Of a DNA stretch of 64,000 nt, positions 34,267 through 43,728 are shown piece after piece. A model generated the notes under the pieces. The model was not told the DNA's origin and did not search any database. It saw only the letters and a list, made by a program, of their open reading frames with translations. The DNA is from Lachnospiraceae bacterium (GTDB lineage Bacteria > Bacillota > Clostridia > Lachnospirales > Lachnospiraceae). Where the stretch lies: the NCBI GenBank assembly GCA_028693165.1, contig JAQUVX010000009.1, positions 1-64,000 of the forward strand, in the 5' to 3' direction. Both the position numbers and the translations under genes were made by a program. Position 1 is the stretch's first letter. Each line of letters opens with the position of its first letter.

Positions 34267-35289
34267 ATGTCTACAATTTTGGTAACGGGCGGTGCGGGTT
34301 ATATCGGAAGTCATACCTGTATTTCGCTTTTGGAATCGGGTCATGATGTGGTCGTAGTGGACAATCTGTGCAATTCCTGCCGTGAATCCGTGAAACGTGT
34401 GGAGGAGATTACAGGAAAGCATGTGAGCTTTTATGAGGTGGATCTTCTGGACGAGCCGGCGCTGGATCAGGTGTTTGCAAATGAGAAGATCGATGCGGTT
34501 ATTCATTTTGCAGGTCTGAAGGCCGTTGGAGAATCTGTTTACAAACCATTGGAATATTATCATAACAACATTACCGGTACACTGATTCTCTGTGATGTGA
34601 TGCGCAGACATGGCTGCAAGAACATCGTGTTCAGTTCCTCCGCAACGGTCTATGGCAACCCGGCCTTCGTGCCGATCACCGAGGAGTGTCCGATGGGCGA
34701 GATCACCAACCCATACGGCAGAACCAAGGGGATGCTGGAGCAGATTCTGACAGACCTGCACACGGCAGATCCAGAGTGGAAGGTGATGCTGCTTCGTTAT
34801 TTCAATCCGATCGGTGCGCACAAATCCGGACGGATCGGCGAGAATCCGAAGGGAATCCCGAACAACCTGTTCCCGTACATCACGCAGGTGGCGATCGGCA
34901 AGCTGGTATGTCTCGGCGTGTTTGGCAACGACTACGATACTCCGGACGGAACCTGTGTCCGTGACTACATCCATGTGGTAGATTTGGCAGACGGTCATGT
35001 GAAAGCGCTGGACAAGATGGACAAGGAAGGCGGCGGTGTCTGGATCTACAATCTGGGAACGGGTGCCGGCTACAGTGTCCTGGATGTCATCCGTGCATTT
35101 GAGGAGGCAAACAACTTAAAGATCAACTATGTCTTCAAAGAGCGCCGCGCAGGGGATGTGCCTGCCTGCTACGCAGATTCCAGCAAGGCCGCGCGCGAAC
35201 TTGGCTGGACCGCGAAAAACGGAATACGCGAGATGTGCGAGGATTCCTGGAGATGGCAGAAGAACAATCCGAACGGGTATGAGGAATAA
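34267..35289 (+). CDS. galE: UDP-glucose 4-epimerase
   Basis: A 340-residue extended SDR that interconverts UDP-glucose and UDP-galactose. It has the NAD motif GGAGYIGSH at the N-terminus, the catalytic Ser in SSSATVYG, the YxxxK pair in YGRTKGMLE, and the [24 protein letters not shown] and NLGTG blocks of GalE. ATG 34267 is 6 bases after AAGGAGG; the frame extends to 34054, but that part includes the sigK remnant and a terminator and is not coding. It is monocistronic, with a terminator downstream. Confidence 0.95.
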   Translation: MSTILVTGGAGYIGSHTCISLLESGHDVVVVDNLCNSCRESVKRVEEITGKHVSFYEVDLLDEPALDQVFANEKIDAVIHFAGLKAVGESVYKPLEYYHNNITGTLILCDVMRRHGCKNIVFSSSATVYGNPAFVPITEECPMGEITNPYGRTKGMLEQILTDLHTADPEWKVMLLRYFNPIGAHKSGRIGENPKGIPNNLFPYITQVAIGKLVCLGVFGNDYDTPDGTCVRDYIHVVDLADGHVKALDKMDKEGGGVWIYNLGTGAGYSVLDVIRAFEEANNLKINYVFKERRAGDVPACYADSSKAARELGWTAKNGIREMCEDSWRWQKNNPNGYEE

Positions 35290-35356
35290 AGAATAACAAA
35301 AAGCAGGATTGACCGAATTCCCAGTTTAACAAGGATGTTTTCGGTTTTTAAGATTT

Positions 35357-35386
35357 GCCGTAGGAGTTTTAAGTCCTACGGCTTTT
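35357..35386 (+). terminator. Terminator after galE
   Basis: GCCGTAGGA (35357-35365) and TCCTACGGC (35374-35382) form a perfect stem with an 8-base loop, followed by TTTTC. Confidence 0.8.
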
Positions 35387-35508
35387 CTTCTGTATAATTT
35401 TTCTTCTTCCACGGCACGGAGTGCTCATACCGCCTGTGTCAGCAGGTGAAACTGCTCGCCCTGTCTGTGTAGCCCAAATCAAACCGCGTGTACAGGTTGG
35501 AAGTGATG

Positions 35509-35559
35509 TGGTATACTGGATATGGAAAATTATCTTCTGCGCTTGTAAAGCAAGCGCAG
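35509..35559 (+). promoter_or_regulatory. Extended -10 promoter and leader hairpin before the GNAT gene
   Basis: TGGTATACT (35509-35517) is an extended -10 element. A perfect 9-bp hairpin follows in the leader, CTGCGCTTG (35537-35545) with CAAGCGCAG (35551-35559), without a T-tract. The rest of 35290-35580 holds only the galE terminator and no gene. Confidence 0.4.
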
Positions 35560-35598
35560 GACGAGTTGATTTAATGTTTTATGAATATGGGGTGGAGT

Positions 35599-36051
35599 AT
35601 GAAAATAGAACAGTTAAGGGAGCATCCTCAATATATTGAAATAGTTATTGATTGGCTCAATGAAGAATTTGGTAACACAAAGAGCCGCAATTTTTATCAA
35701 GAACTCATTAAACACAGCTTGACTGATAATCAGTTGCCCATAACCTTTGTGGCACTTGAAAATGATGTATTATTAGGCACTGTTGGGATTTGGCGAGGAG
35801 ATTTGCTTTCACGACAAGAATTATACCCTTGGCTTTCCGCGTTAGTAGTTAACCCTCGCTATAGAAAGTCTGGAATCGGGCAGGAATTGCAAAAGCACGC
35901 CCTTCAATATTGTCAATCTAAAGGCATTAAACAATTATATCTTTATACAGAATTGAACGGATATTATGAGAAAAGTGGATGGGTATCCTTTGATGTAGGA
36001 TACGAATATACAGGAGGAAAAGTTGCCATTTATAAACATTCCATTTACTAA
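35599..36051 (+). CDS. GNAT-family N-acetyltransferase
   Basis: A 150-residue acetyltransferase. The acetyl-CoA loop is visible as VVNPRYRKSGIGQELQKHAL (motif A, R/QxxGxG/A type), followed by the beta-bulge strand YLYTELNGYYEKSGW. Substrate unknown; small-molecule or aminoglycoside-like acceptors are equally possible. The start could be 35581 (no ribosome site), 35587 or 35599 (GGTGG close by); MKIEQLREHP is a natural N-terminus. It is more AT-rich than galE and the kinase gene around it. Confidence 0.8.
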   Translation: MKIEQLREHPQYIEIVIDWLNEEFGNTKSRNFYQELIKHSLTDNQLPITFVALENDVLLGTVGIWRGDLLSRQELYPWLSALVVNPRYRKSGIGQELQKHALQYCQSKGIKQLYLYTELNGYYEKSGWVSFDVGYEYTGGKVAIYKHSIY

Positions 36052-36213
36052 AGCGAATGAGCATTGAATTGGGTGTCATCGTATCTTCAAGTGGCATAGG
36101 ATGGGTATCCAACCAAGCAACCGGTATCTGCACGAAAAGCCATTGTGCAATTTTTTCAATTGAGTTACAATTATGATAATGAATGTAAAAAGTGGCAGAG
36201 GGGGGAGCGGACG

Positions 36214-38457
36214 ATGGAGGAAGGGAAACTGGATCAGAACAGATGCACTGAGATCACAAAACTGCGACAGGCGGCGCTTGACCGCATCTGGGCGAATCTG
36301 GATGTAGAGACCGGAATTCAGGAGGCGATCACAATCGTGGGCCGCACACTGCAGATCAGCCGTATTTACATTTTTGAAAATAACGAAGAGAATACACACA
36401 TTGACAATACCTTTGAATGGTGTGGGGAAGGCATCGGGCCGCGGAAGGATCTGCTGCAGCACAGGCCATTTGAGGAGCGTGATTATCATGCCATGTTCGA
36501 TCAACAGGGTGTGTTCTTTTGCCCGGATGTCAGCGCTGCGCCGAATCCGGTCCGGGCATTACTGGAGGACCAGAGTATCAGGGCTACGCTGCAGTATGCG
36601 ATTTATGACAAGGGGATCGTTCGGGGATTTGTGGGCTTTGATGATTGTGTCCGCACGCGTTTTGACTGGCGGGATGACACTGTCAGTTTAAGCACCCTGA
36701 TGTATATTTCCCGGATTCTATCAGTCTGTCTGCTGAAAGAGCGAAATCTGCAAAAGGCGGTCAGCCTGCGCGAAGAGCTGGAGCACATTCTGGAGCAGGA
36801 ACGTGATTTGAAGCAGGAGGCACTTTTGGCGGCCGAGGAAAAGAGCCGGTTCCTGTCACGGATGAGCCATGACATGAGGACACCGATGAACGGAATATTG
36901 GGGATCGCGGCGTTGTCGGAGGATGAGGACGATATTGCGGTTCTGAAGGATAATATTCGAAAAATTAAAAACAGCGGAGAATATCTGCTGGAGCTGATTA
37001 ACGATATTCTGGATTCGCAGAAGATTGAAAAGGGAAAGATGCGTCTGCATCCGCAGGTCATTTACTGTGCCGAATTTATGGAGAATCTGTTCGAAATCGT
37101 AAAGGAAAGCGCGCAAGAAAAGCAGATTGATCTGCAAATTAAGATTCCCTATGAACATATGAATGAATTTGTCCGGATTGATCCGGTCCGCATGAAACAG
37201 ATCTTTTTGAATTTGTTGTCGAATGCGATCAAATTTACTCCGAACCACGGGACGGTTTCGTTTGAAACGGCGTGCGAGCCGCGGGGCGGAAACAGAATGC
37301 ATGTTGTGATCAAGGTGCGCGATACGGGGATAGGCATGAGCAAAGAATACCTGGAGCACGGGATTTTCAAAGTGTTTTCCCAGGAGTACAACCAGGTTTC
37401 AGCACAGAGCGTGGGAACCGGGCTGGGGCTTGTCATTGTAAAACGCCTGGTTGAAATGATGCAGGGAACCATCGAGGTGGAAAGCCAGCTTGGCAAGGGC
37501 ACGACCTTCACGGTACAGATGGATATCGATCGCGTTCCGGTGAACGCGGCCTCGAAGATCGAATCGGATGAAAGCAAGAAAAAGACCGTGGTGAAGGAAC
37601 ATTTATATGGAAAGCGCATTCTGTTAGTGGAGGATCATCCGCTGAATGCGGAGGTGGCGAAACGCATTCTGCAAAAAGCAGGCTGCGAGGTGGAGCTTAC
37701 GGAAAATGGAGACGAGGCGCTGCATCAATTCGAACAGTCGCCGCTTCTGTACTACGATGCGATTTTGATGGATATCCGGATGCCGGTTATGGACGGAATC
37801 ACCGCGGCAAAGGAGATTCGGAAGCTGGAACGGTCCGATGCAAAGACCATCGCGATCATCGCGATGACGGCGAATGCCTACGAGGAAGATATCCGGGAGG
37901 CGCTGGCGGCAGGGATGAATGAGCATCTGGCAAAGCCGGTGGAACCGCAGAAGCTGTACGCGGCCCTGGGGAGATATATCCGAAGCGACCAGAAAGAGCA
38001 GTTCTCCTTCTACACGTATATGGAGGACTCCAACGCGCTGAAAAATTCCATCATCACGATTGCTTCCATGCGGGAAATGATCGAGAATGTACTTGAGCCA
38101 AAGGGGGCCTTTGCGGTTGGCTATGAGTCCTTCCAGAACATTTATCAGTTCCTTCAGCGGAATATCAACCGCTCCAGAGCGGAAATGCAGATCTTGCTTT
38201 TCACGATCCGGGATGCCGGGGAGAAGGCGGCGGACGGCGGTGATTTGTATCAGATCTTAAGTGAGGTGATTCAGTTTTCACTGCGGGAAGGCGATCTGAT
38301 GATTGAATTTAACGCGCATCAGATCGTGATTATTCTTATGAACTGCGACGCGGAAAACAGTGGGAAGGTAGCGGAACGGGTGCTGAATCGATTTGCGCAG
38401 CAAAACCGGGAATTAAGACCGTTCGTGTCCTATGAGCACTGTGAATTTGAAAACTAG
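36214..38457 (+). CDS. Hybrid sensor histidine kinase (GAF-HisKA-HATPase-REC plus degenerate cyclase-like domain)
   Basis: A 747-residue soluble kinase. It has an N-terminal GAF domain (about 20-185), a coiled-coil linker, HisKA with the H-box SRMSHDMRTPMNG (His219), a HATPase_c domain with N-box and GTGLGLVIV (near 401), and a REC domain (Asp520 in LMDIRMP). The C-terminal about 130 residues have the secondary-structure order of a GGDEF domain (QFSLREGDLMIEFNAHQIVIILMN) without its signature, so they are probably regulatory. There is no membrane helix. ATG 36214 follows GGGGGAG. The next gene, 33 bases away, is a REC-PAS-GGDEF-EAL protein, its likely output. It lacks an HPt domain; the orphan HPt at 20859 could serve. 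Confidence 0.88.
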   Translation: MEEGKLDQNRCTEITKLRQAALDRIWANLDVETGIQEAITIVGRTLQISRIYIFENNEENTHIDNTFEWCGEGIGPRKDLLQHRPFEERDYHAMFDQQGVFFCPDVSAAPNPVRALLEDQSIRATLQYAIYDKGIVRGFVGFDDCVRTRFDWRDDTVSLSTLMYISRILSVCLLKERNLQKAVSLREELEHILEQERDLKQEALLAAEEKSRFLSRMSHDMRTPMNGILGIAALSEDEDDIAVLKDNIRKIKNSGEYLLELINDILDSQKIEKGKMRLHPQVIYCAEFMENLFEIVKESAQEKQIDLQIKIPYEHMNEFVRIDPVRMKQIFLNLLSNAIKFTPNHGTVSFETACEPRGGNRMHVVIKVRDTGIGMSKEYLEHGIFKVFSQEYNQVSAQSVGTGLGLVIVKRLVEMMQGTIEVESQLGKGTTFTVQMDIDRVPVNAASKIESDESKKKTVVKEHLYGKRILLVEDHPLNAEVAKRILQKAGCEVELTENGDEALHQFEQSPLLYYDAILMDIRMPVMDGITAAKEIRKLERSDAKTIAIIAMTANAYEEDIREALAAGMNEHLAKPVEPQKLYAALGRYIRSDQKEQFSFYTYMEDSNALKNSIITIASMREMIENVLEPKGAFAVGYESFQNIYQFLQRNINRSRAEMQILLFTIRDAGEKAADGGDLYQILSEVIQFSLREGDLMIEFNAHQIVIILMNCDAENSGKVAERVLNRFAQQNRELRPFVSYEHCEFEN

Positions 38458-38490
38458 CTGCATAGTATGGGTGTACGGAGGGGATAAACA

Positions 38491-41400
38491 ATGGAGAAGG
38501 TCATGCTGGTGGTCGATGATGCCGCGATAAACCGCAGTGTGCTGAGACGAATCTTTCAGGAAGAATATGAGATCGTGGAGGCAGCAGACGGCGAGGAGGC
38601 GCTGGCGCTCATCGAGCAGTATTACGCGGGGAATCTGATCGTGACGCTGGATCTGCGGATGCCCCGTATGGACGGATTTGAAGTGCTGGAACGGGTGAGA
38701 CAGAATCCAAAGTACGAGTCGGTGCCGATCATCGTCAATACGGAATACGGGGATGAAACGACGGAGCTGCGGGTTTTGCGGGCGGGGGCGGATGATTTTA
38801 TCAGCAAACCATACCTGCCGGAGATTGTCAGGCGGCGCGTGTACAATGTTCATGCCCGGTATGAATTAAAGCAGCTCAAGATGGAACGGGAGCTGCGAAA
38901 GACCAGTCAGCAGCTTCAGTCGCTGATGGCCTCGGTGCCGGGGGGAATCGGAATCTTTGAGCTGAAGGGAACGAAGCTCGGCTGCCGCTATTTTAATGAA
39001 GGACTTGCGGCGCTGTTGGGCTACACCAAACAGGAATATGCGGATGTGATCACGGAAACAGCGCTTGCCGCGGTCTATCCGGAGGATCTGCCGAAGCTGA
39101 TGCAGGCGATCGAGGTAACGATTCAAAAGCATCAGAAGGAAGCTTCGAATTCCTGTGAATTCCGCATGATCCGGAAGGACGGAAGCCTGATCTGGATCTA
39201 TCTGTCGGCGGCGGTCACAGAGATGGAAGAAGATGGGATCGTGTTCAGCGCGGTATTCAGTGACATCACAGCGAATGTCGTGGCGCAGGAGAAGATCGAA
39301 GCACACAACCGGGAGCTGAAATATCTGGTGGAGCATGATGCCCTGACGGGACTCTACAACCGGGAGACCTTCTGCAAGAAGACGGAGGAGTACCTCAGAA
39401 ATCACCCAAATCAGGAATATGTGATGATCCGCATGGATGTCGAGCGGTTCAAGGTGATCAATGAGCTGTTCGGAGCAGAGACCGGAGATCTGGTTCTGCG
39501 CAATATCGCGTCGGTGCTGAAAAAGGAGATCGGAAAGCGCGGTATGTATGGACGCCTGGAGGCGGATCATTTTGCAGTCTGTATTGCCAGAAGCGAAGAA
39601 TACTATGAGCAGTTACTTCGCATTCAGGAGGAGCAGTTTGCGGCGCTGAACCTGAATTACCGTATAAACATGTACATGGGAGTTTACATCATCACGGACC
39701 GGACCCTGTCGCTGGAGCAGATGTGTGAGCGGGCAAACATGGCGCTTGGAAGCGTCAAGGGGAAATCACTGCAAAAGTATGCGGTATACAGAGACAGTAT
39801 GCGGACGAGTCTTGTGAAAGAGCAGTTTATGATCAATGAGATGCATCAGGCGCTGGAGCGCGGGCAGTTTACCTTCTACCTGCAGCCGATTTTTGATGCG
39901 GTCACGGAGCTGCCGGTCAGCGCGGAGGCACTGGTGCGGTGGGAGCATCCGGTAAAGGGTATGCTTTCTCCGGCGGATTTCATCCCGCTGTTTGAGCGAA
40001 ATGGATTTATTACGAAGCTGGACCCGTATATCTGGAGAGAGGTATGCCGGTATTTAAGCGATGCACTGGCCAGGGGAGAGCATGTCGTCCCGGTTTCGGT
40101 CAATGTCTCGCGGATCAATCTGTTCCAGTCCAATCTTTGCGAAGAAATTTTGGGGATCGTGGATGGCTGCGGGCTGGATCACAGCCTCATCAAGTTTGAG
40201 ATCACCGAAAGTGCCTACATGGACGACTCGGATCATTTGCTGAAGGTGATTGAGAAGCTGCAGTCCTACGGATTTAAGGTGCTGATGGATGATTTCGGAA
40301 GCGGCTATTCTTCCCTGAATATGCTGAAGGAGACGTCGGTGGATATTTTGAAGATCGATATGCGTTTCCTGAAAAGCTTCAAGATGGATACACGCGGGGT
40401 CTGTGTGCTGGATGGTATTATCCGTATGGCGAAGGATCTGAATATGAAGGTCGTGGCGGAAGGGGTGGAGACGGAGGAGCAGCTTAATTTCCTGAAAAAC
40501 ACCGGCTGTGACTGGATTCAGGGCTATTATTTCTCCAAACCAGTTTCCCTGGAGGATTACCGGAAGCTGCTTGGGGAGCTTGATCAGAAGCTTGCGGCAA
40601 CCTGGATCGAGCTGCCGCAACAGGTGACGGACGAGGATCAGCAGCGGGCCTACCCGTGCTTTGCACAGGAGGCGGTGCATGATGAGATTGTGCGGCAGAG
40701 GCAGTATTTTGATGTGGTGCGGCTGGTGGACCCGATCCGAACCAGGGTCTGTAATATCTGTCAGGACACGTGCGAAACCCACGCCTGCTACAGCGTGTGG
40801 GGGAAGAATGTGCGGTGCAGCAACTGTATTTCCCTGCGGGCGCTGGAGCATCACGGGCGTTTCAGCAAGCTGGAATACTCCAAAGAGGGCGTATTTTTTG
40901 TGATCTCGCAATATATGCAGGTTGCAGGGCGCGACTACGTCATGGAGATGGTGACGCATCTGGAAGATGAGTATGTGGGTCATCTGTTTGACAAAGACCT
41001 GCTGCTGGTCAAGCTCAATGATTTAAACCGCCAGTTGATCGTGGATGAGCTGACGGGTGTTTACAACCGGAGACATATCGATGAGCATCTGAGCAATTAC
41101 ATTTTCAATGCGAAGAACAGCGGCGGCGATCTTGGGATTGCGATGGTGGACATCGACAATTTAAAGATGATCAACGACACCTTCGGGCATATGGCCGGAG
41201 ATTCGGTGATCCGGCACACGGCGAAGCTTTTGCAGGAAAATATTGCCCGGAGCAAAAGTGATTTTGTGGCGCGGTATGGCGGGGATGAATTCCTGCTGGT
41301 GTGCCGCAACGTCCCGGCGGCGGTGTTCCGGCGCCGGCTGGAGGAGCTGTTGGCGTGTGTGAAGGAGGCGAAGGTGGAAGGGATCGGAAGCCTGGCGCTG

Positions 41401-41529
41401 AGTGTGAGCATCGGAGCCGTCACCTTAAGCGAATTCCCGGATTATGAGCAGAAGGAGCTGATTGAAACGGCTGACCGGCGGCTGTATGAGGCGAAACGCG
41501 CGGGGCGCGGCGTGGTGTCCATGGGGTGA
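38491..41529 (+). CDS. c-di-GMP response regulator: REC-PAS-GGDEF*-EAL-Cys-GGDEF
   Basis: A 1012-residue cytosolic protein. Domains are: REC (1-125, Asp54 in VTLDLRMP); PAS (about 140-270); a GGDEF fold with the degenerate signature RLEADHF near 355; EAL (about 435-700; EALVRWEHP near 479, DDFGSGYSSL, EGVET, QGYYF); a cysteine cluster near 754 (CNICQDTCETHAC, CYSVWG, CSNC); and a C-terminal GGDEF with intact YGGDEF near 929. Apart from the REC2 domain, it parallels the protein at 17325 domain by domain. It lies 33 bases after the hybrid kinase and should receive phosphate from it, so c-di-GMP synthesis and breakdown are both under phosphorelay control. Confidence 0.9.
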   Translation: MEKVMLVVDDAAINRSVLRRIFQEEYEIVEAADGEEALALIEQYYAGNLIVTLDLRMPRMDGFEVLERVRQNPKYESVPIIVNTEYGDETTELRVLRAGADDFISKPYLPEIVRRRVYNVHARYELKQLKMERELRKTSQQLQSLMASVPGGIGIFELKGTKLGCRYFNEGLAALLGYTKQEYADVITETALAAVYPEDLPKLMQAIEVTIQKHQKEASNSCEFRMIRKDGSLIWIYLSAAVTEMEEDGIVFSAVFSDITANVVAQEKIEAHNRELKYLVEHDALTGLYNRETFCKKTEEYLRNHPNQEYVMIRMDVERFKVINELFGAETGDLVLRNIASVLKKEIGKRGMYGRLEADHFAVCIARSEEYYEQLLRIQEEQFAALNLNYRINMYMGVYIITDRTLSLEQMCERANMALGSVKGKSLQKYAVYRDSMRTSLVKEQFMINEMHQALERGQFTFYLQPIFDAVTELPVSAEALVRWEHPVKGMLSPADFIPLFERNGFITKLDPYIWREVCRYLSDALARGEHVVPVSVNVSRINLFQSNLCEEILGIVDGCGLDHSLIKFEITESAYMDDSDHLLKVIEKLQSYGFKVLMDDFGSGYSSLNMLKETSVDILKIDMRFLKSFKMDTRGVCVLDGIIRMAKDLNMKVVAEGVETEEQLNFLKNTGCDWIQGYYFSKPVSLEDYRKLLGELDQKLAATWIELPQQVTDEDQQRAYPCFAQEAVHDEIVRQRQYFDVVRLVDPIRTRVCNICQDTCETHACYSVWGKNVRCSNCISLRALEHHGRFSKLEYSKEGVFFVISQYMQVAGRDYVMEMVTHLEDEYVGHLFDKDLLLVKLNDLNRQLIVDELTGVYNRRHIDEHLSNYIFNAKNSGGDLGIAMVDIDNLKMINDTFGHMAGDSVIRHTAKLLQENIARSKSDFVARYGGDEFLLVCRNVPAAVFRRRLEELLACVKEAKVEGIGSLALSVSIGAVTLSEFPDYEQKELIETADRRLYEAKRAGRGVVSMG

Positions 41530-41560
41530 AGCCTGTATGCTTTTCGTGATTGAGGCTGGA

Positions 41561-41578
41561 CATGATTGTGCAATCATG
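41561..41578. promoter_or_regulatory. 18-bp near-perfect palindrome upstream of the AGCS gene
   Basis: CATGATTG-TG-CAATCATG has 8-bp perfect arms around a 2-base centre. It lies just before a TAGAAT -10-like element (41580-41585), an operator-like position. Confidence 0.4.
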
Positions 41579-41633
41579 GTAGAATAGAAAGCCATTGCAA
41601 TGGTATCAGTCAAAAGAAGAAAGGTTATCAATC

Positions 41634-43025
41634 ATGTTAGATCTCATAGAATCCGTTAATACGGCTGTCAATAATTTTGTTTGGGGCGTTCCGGCGATGA
41701 TCTGTATCATCGGGGTGGGACTTTATCTCAGTATAGCAACGGGTTTTATTCAAATCCGCAAATTCGGATTTGCTATCAAAACCACGATCGGAAGGATGTT
41801 TACGAAGGCCGAGGCTAAAGAGGGTGCGATGACACCGTTTCAGGCGGTCTGTACGGCACTGGCGGCGACCGTGGGCACGGGAAATATTGCAGGCGTTGCG
41901 GGAGCGATCGCCATCGGCGGGCCGGGTGCAGTATTTTGGATGTGGTGCTCTGCGTTTTTGGGAATGTGCACCAAATTTTCCGAGGTTACCCTGGCGGTGC
42001 ATTTTCGGGAAAAGAATCAGGAAGGGGACTGGGTCGGCGGCCCTATGTATTATATTAAGAATGGCCTGGGTGCAAACTGGCAGTGGCTGGCAGTCGTGTT
42101 TTCGGTGCTGGGGGTACTGACCGTGTTCGGCACGGGAAATGCCACGCAGGTCAATACCATTACGACGGCGATTGATTCGGCGCTGTTAAGCTATGGAGTC
42201 ATTCAAACAAGTCAGGTTGCAGCGGTCAATCTGGTGATTGGAATTCTGATCACGATTCTGGTTGCGCTGGTATTACTTGGCGGAATCAAGCGGATCGGGA
42301 AGGTGACTGAGAAGCTGGTGCCTCTGATGGCCACGGTGTATGTCATACTGGCGATTGGCGTGGTGATTCTGCATGCACAGCATCTTCCGGCGGTGCTTCG
42401 CGCGATTGTGCAGGGTGCATTTTCTCCGTCGGCCTTTACCGGCGGCGCGATCGGTTCGCTGTATGTCAGCATGAAGCGCGGGGTGTCCAGAGGCATCTTT
42501 TCCAATGAGGCCGGTCTTGGTACGGGATCAATTGCGCATGCCACGGCGGATACAGACGATGCGGTGCACCAGGGCTTTTTCGGGATTTTCGAGGTGTTTG
42601 CAGATACGATCGTGATCTGTACGCTGACGGCGCTGGTTATTCTGTGCAGCGGCGTGTCCTTTACCTATGGAAAGGCGGCGGGGGCAGAGCTGACGATCAG
42701 CGGCTTTGTTTCGACTTACGGAAACTGGGTCTCGATCTTTACGGCCTTTGCACTTTGCAGCTTTGCATTTTCGACGATCATCGGCTGGGGCCTTTACGGT
42801 TCCCGGTGCGTGGAGTTTTTGTTCGGTCATAAGAGCATTCGGCCCTTTATGGTGGTGTATTCACTTGTGGCGATTCTGGGTGCAACGGCGGATCTTGGGC
42901 TGCTTTGGGGCATTGCGGATACCTTTAACGGCTTGATGGCGATTCCGAACCTGGTTGCGCTGTTTTTGCTGGCTAAGGTGGTGGTGCGGCTGACTGGGGA
43001 GTATTTTGCGAGAGAAGAGCATTGA
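41634..43025 (+). CDS. Sodium:alanine/glycine symporter (AGCS family), second copy
   Basis: A 463-residue Na+-coupled amino-acid symporter with about 10-11 helices. It shows FIQIRKFGFAIK, CTALAATVGTGNIAGVAGAIAIGGPGAVFWMW, WVGGPMYYIKNGL and GIFSNEAGLGTGSIAHATA, close to classic AlsT/YrbD-type carriers. ATG 41634 follows AGAAAGG; the frame opens at 41595 without a ribosome site. It stands alone, followed by a stem-loop shared with the convergent DUF4364 gene. Compared with the AGCS protein at 23934 it keeps the Asn-Glu-Ala-Gly motif but is clearly a different subgroup. Confidence 0.92.
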   Translation: MLDLIESVNTAVNNFVWGVPAMICIIGVGLYLSIATGFIQIRKFGFAIKTTIGRMFTKAEAKEGAMTPFQAVCTALAATVGTGNIAGVAGAIAIGGPGAVFWMWCSAFLGMCTKFSEVTLAVHFREKNQEGDWVGGPMYYIKNGLGANWQWLAVVFSVLGVLTVFGTGNATQVNTITTAIDSALLSYGVIQTSQVAAVNLVIGILITILVALVLLGGIKRIGKVTEKLVPLMATVYVILAIGVVILHAQHLPAVLRAIVQGAFSPSAFTGGAIGSLYVSMKRGVSRGIFSNEAGLGTGSIAHATADTDDAVHQGFFGIFEVFADTIVICTLTALVILCSGVSFTYGKAAGAELTISGFVSTYGNWVSIFTAFALCSFAFSTIIGWGLYGSRCVEFLFGHKSIRPFMVVYSLVAILGATADLGLLWGIADTFNGLMAIPNLVALFLLAKVVVRLTGEYFAREEH

Positions 43026-43042
43026 TAGAAAACAGATCATGC

Positions 43043-43072
43043 AAAGGGGGCAGCGAGCTGCCCCCCCCTTTG
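43043..43072. terminator. Stem-loop between convergent genes
   Basis: AAAGGGGGCAG and CTGCCCCCCCCTTT form a GC-rich stem with a 4-base loop between the AGCS gene (rightward) and the DUF4364 gene (leftward). The T-tract is short, so termination strength is uncertain. Confidence 0.55.
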
Positions 43073-43083
43073 TGGTGCGGGAT

Positions 43084-43614
43084 TTAAGTCTGCTCCCCCT
43101 GCATCAACGTCTTCATGGCAAAGGCATAGATTTCCTGGCTGCGTTCCTTCCAGTGCGCGCACATGGACTCGGCCTGGTCTTTGTCGGGGACGGAGAGGTT
43201 TAGGTCGATCAGGGTGCTCTTGCCTTCGCGCACCTCACAGTGTACGATGTAGTCCTGGGCGGTAGACTTGTAGTAATCGGATACGATGCTGACCTCGTTG
43301 CGCATGCGGAACCGGTTTTCTTTCAGATAGAGATCCATATCCTCGATGATCGCGGGGGAGATGTTTTTGCCAAAAAAGCTCAGCGTCTCTTCCCCCTCCC
43401 GGGTGATGCAGTAGCGGGTGCTGTTGTGCGTGGATTCCGTGCGGATCAGGCCGGATTCCTGGAGCTCATTCAGCGCCTGCTGCAGCGTGAAGTAGCTGGC
43501 ATACTCATGCTGAAGGAAAAAATCCGTCAGTTGGGCGTTGGTCAGCGGGAAATTGACCTGCTTGAGCATATAGAGATTCATCAGCTTGTAGAGTGTCATT
43601 GGTTCCGATAACAT
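43084..43614 (-). CDS. DUF4364 family winged-helix regulator
   Basis: A 176-residue protein with an N-terminal winged helix (LYKLMNLYMLKQVNFPLTNAQLTDFFLQHEYASYFTLQQALNELQESGLI) and a beta-rich C-terminal half, matching DUF4364, a regulator-like family common in Lachnospiraceae. The ATG at 43614 follows AGGCAGG. It is transcribed divergently from the 1191-residue repeat protein gene across 114 bases, so it could regulate that operon; no operator is evident. Target and ligand unknown. Confidence 0.8.
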   Translation of the reverse strand: MLSEPMTLYKLMNLYMLKQVNFPLTNAQLTDFFLQHEYASYFTLQQALNELQESGLIRTESTHNSTRYCITREGEETLSFFGKNISPAIIEDMDLYLKENRFRMRNEVSIVSDYYKSTAQDYIVHCEVREGKSTLIDLNLSVPDKDQAESMCAHWKERSQEIYAFAMKTLMQGEQT

Positions 43615-43728
43615 AGTATCCTGCCTCTCTCATCGTAAGTTTTTCTTAATCATACCAATTTACTCCTTTTAAATCAAGTGAAAATATGATATCATGGATT
43701 AGATAATGGGTAACTGACAGGTGGTACT

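Noticed and set aside
31270-35360. Similarity between AAGGATGTTTTC at about 31275 and at about 35331
   Set aside because: Only 12 bases are shared and the flanks diverge, so it is likely chance.
35421-35639. A 72-codon frame before the GNAT gene
   Set aside because: It contains the GNAT promoter and leader hairpin and overlaps the GNAT start; no ribosome site.
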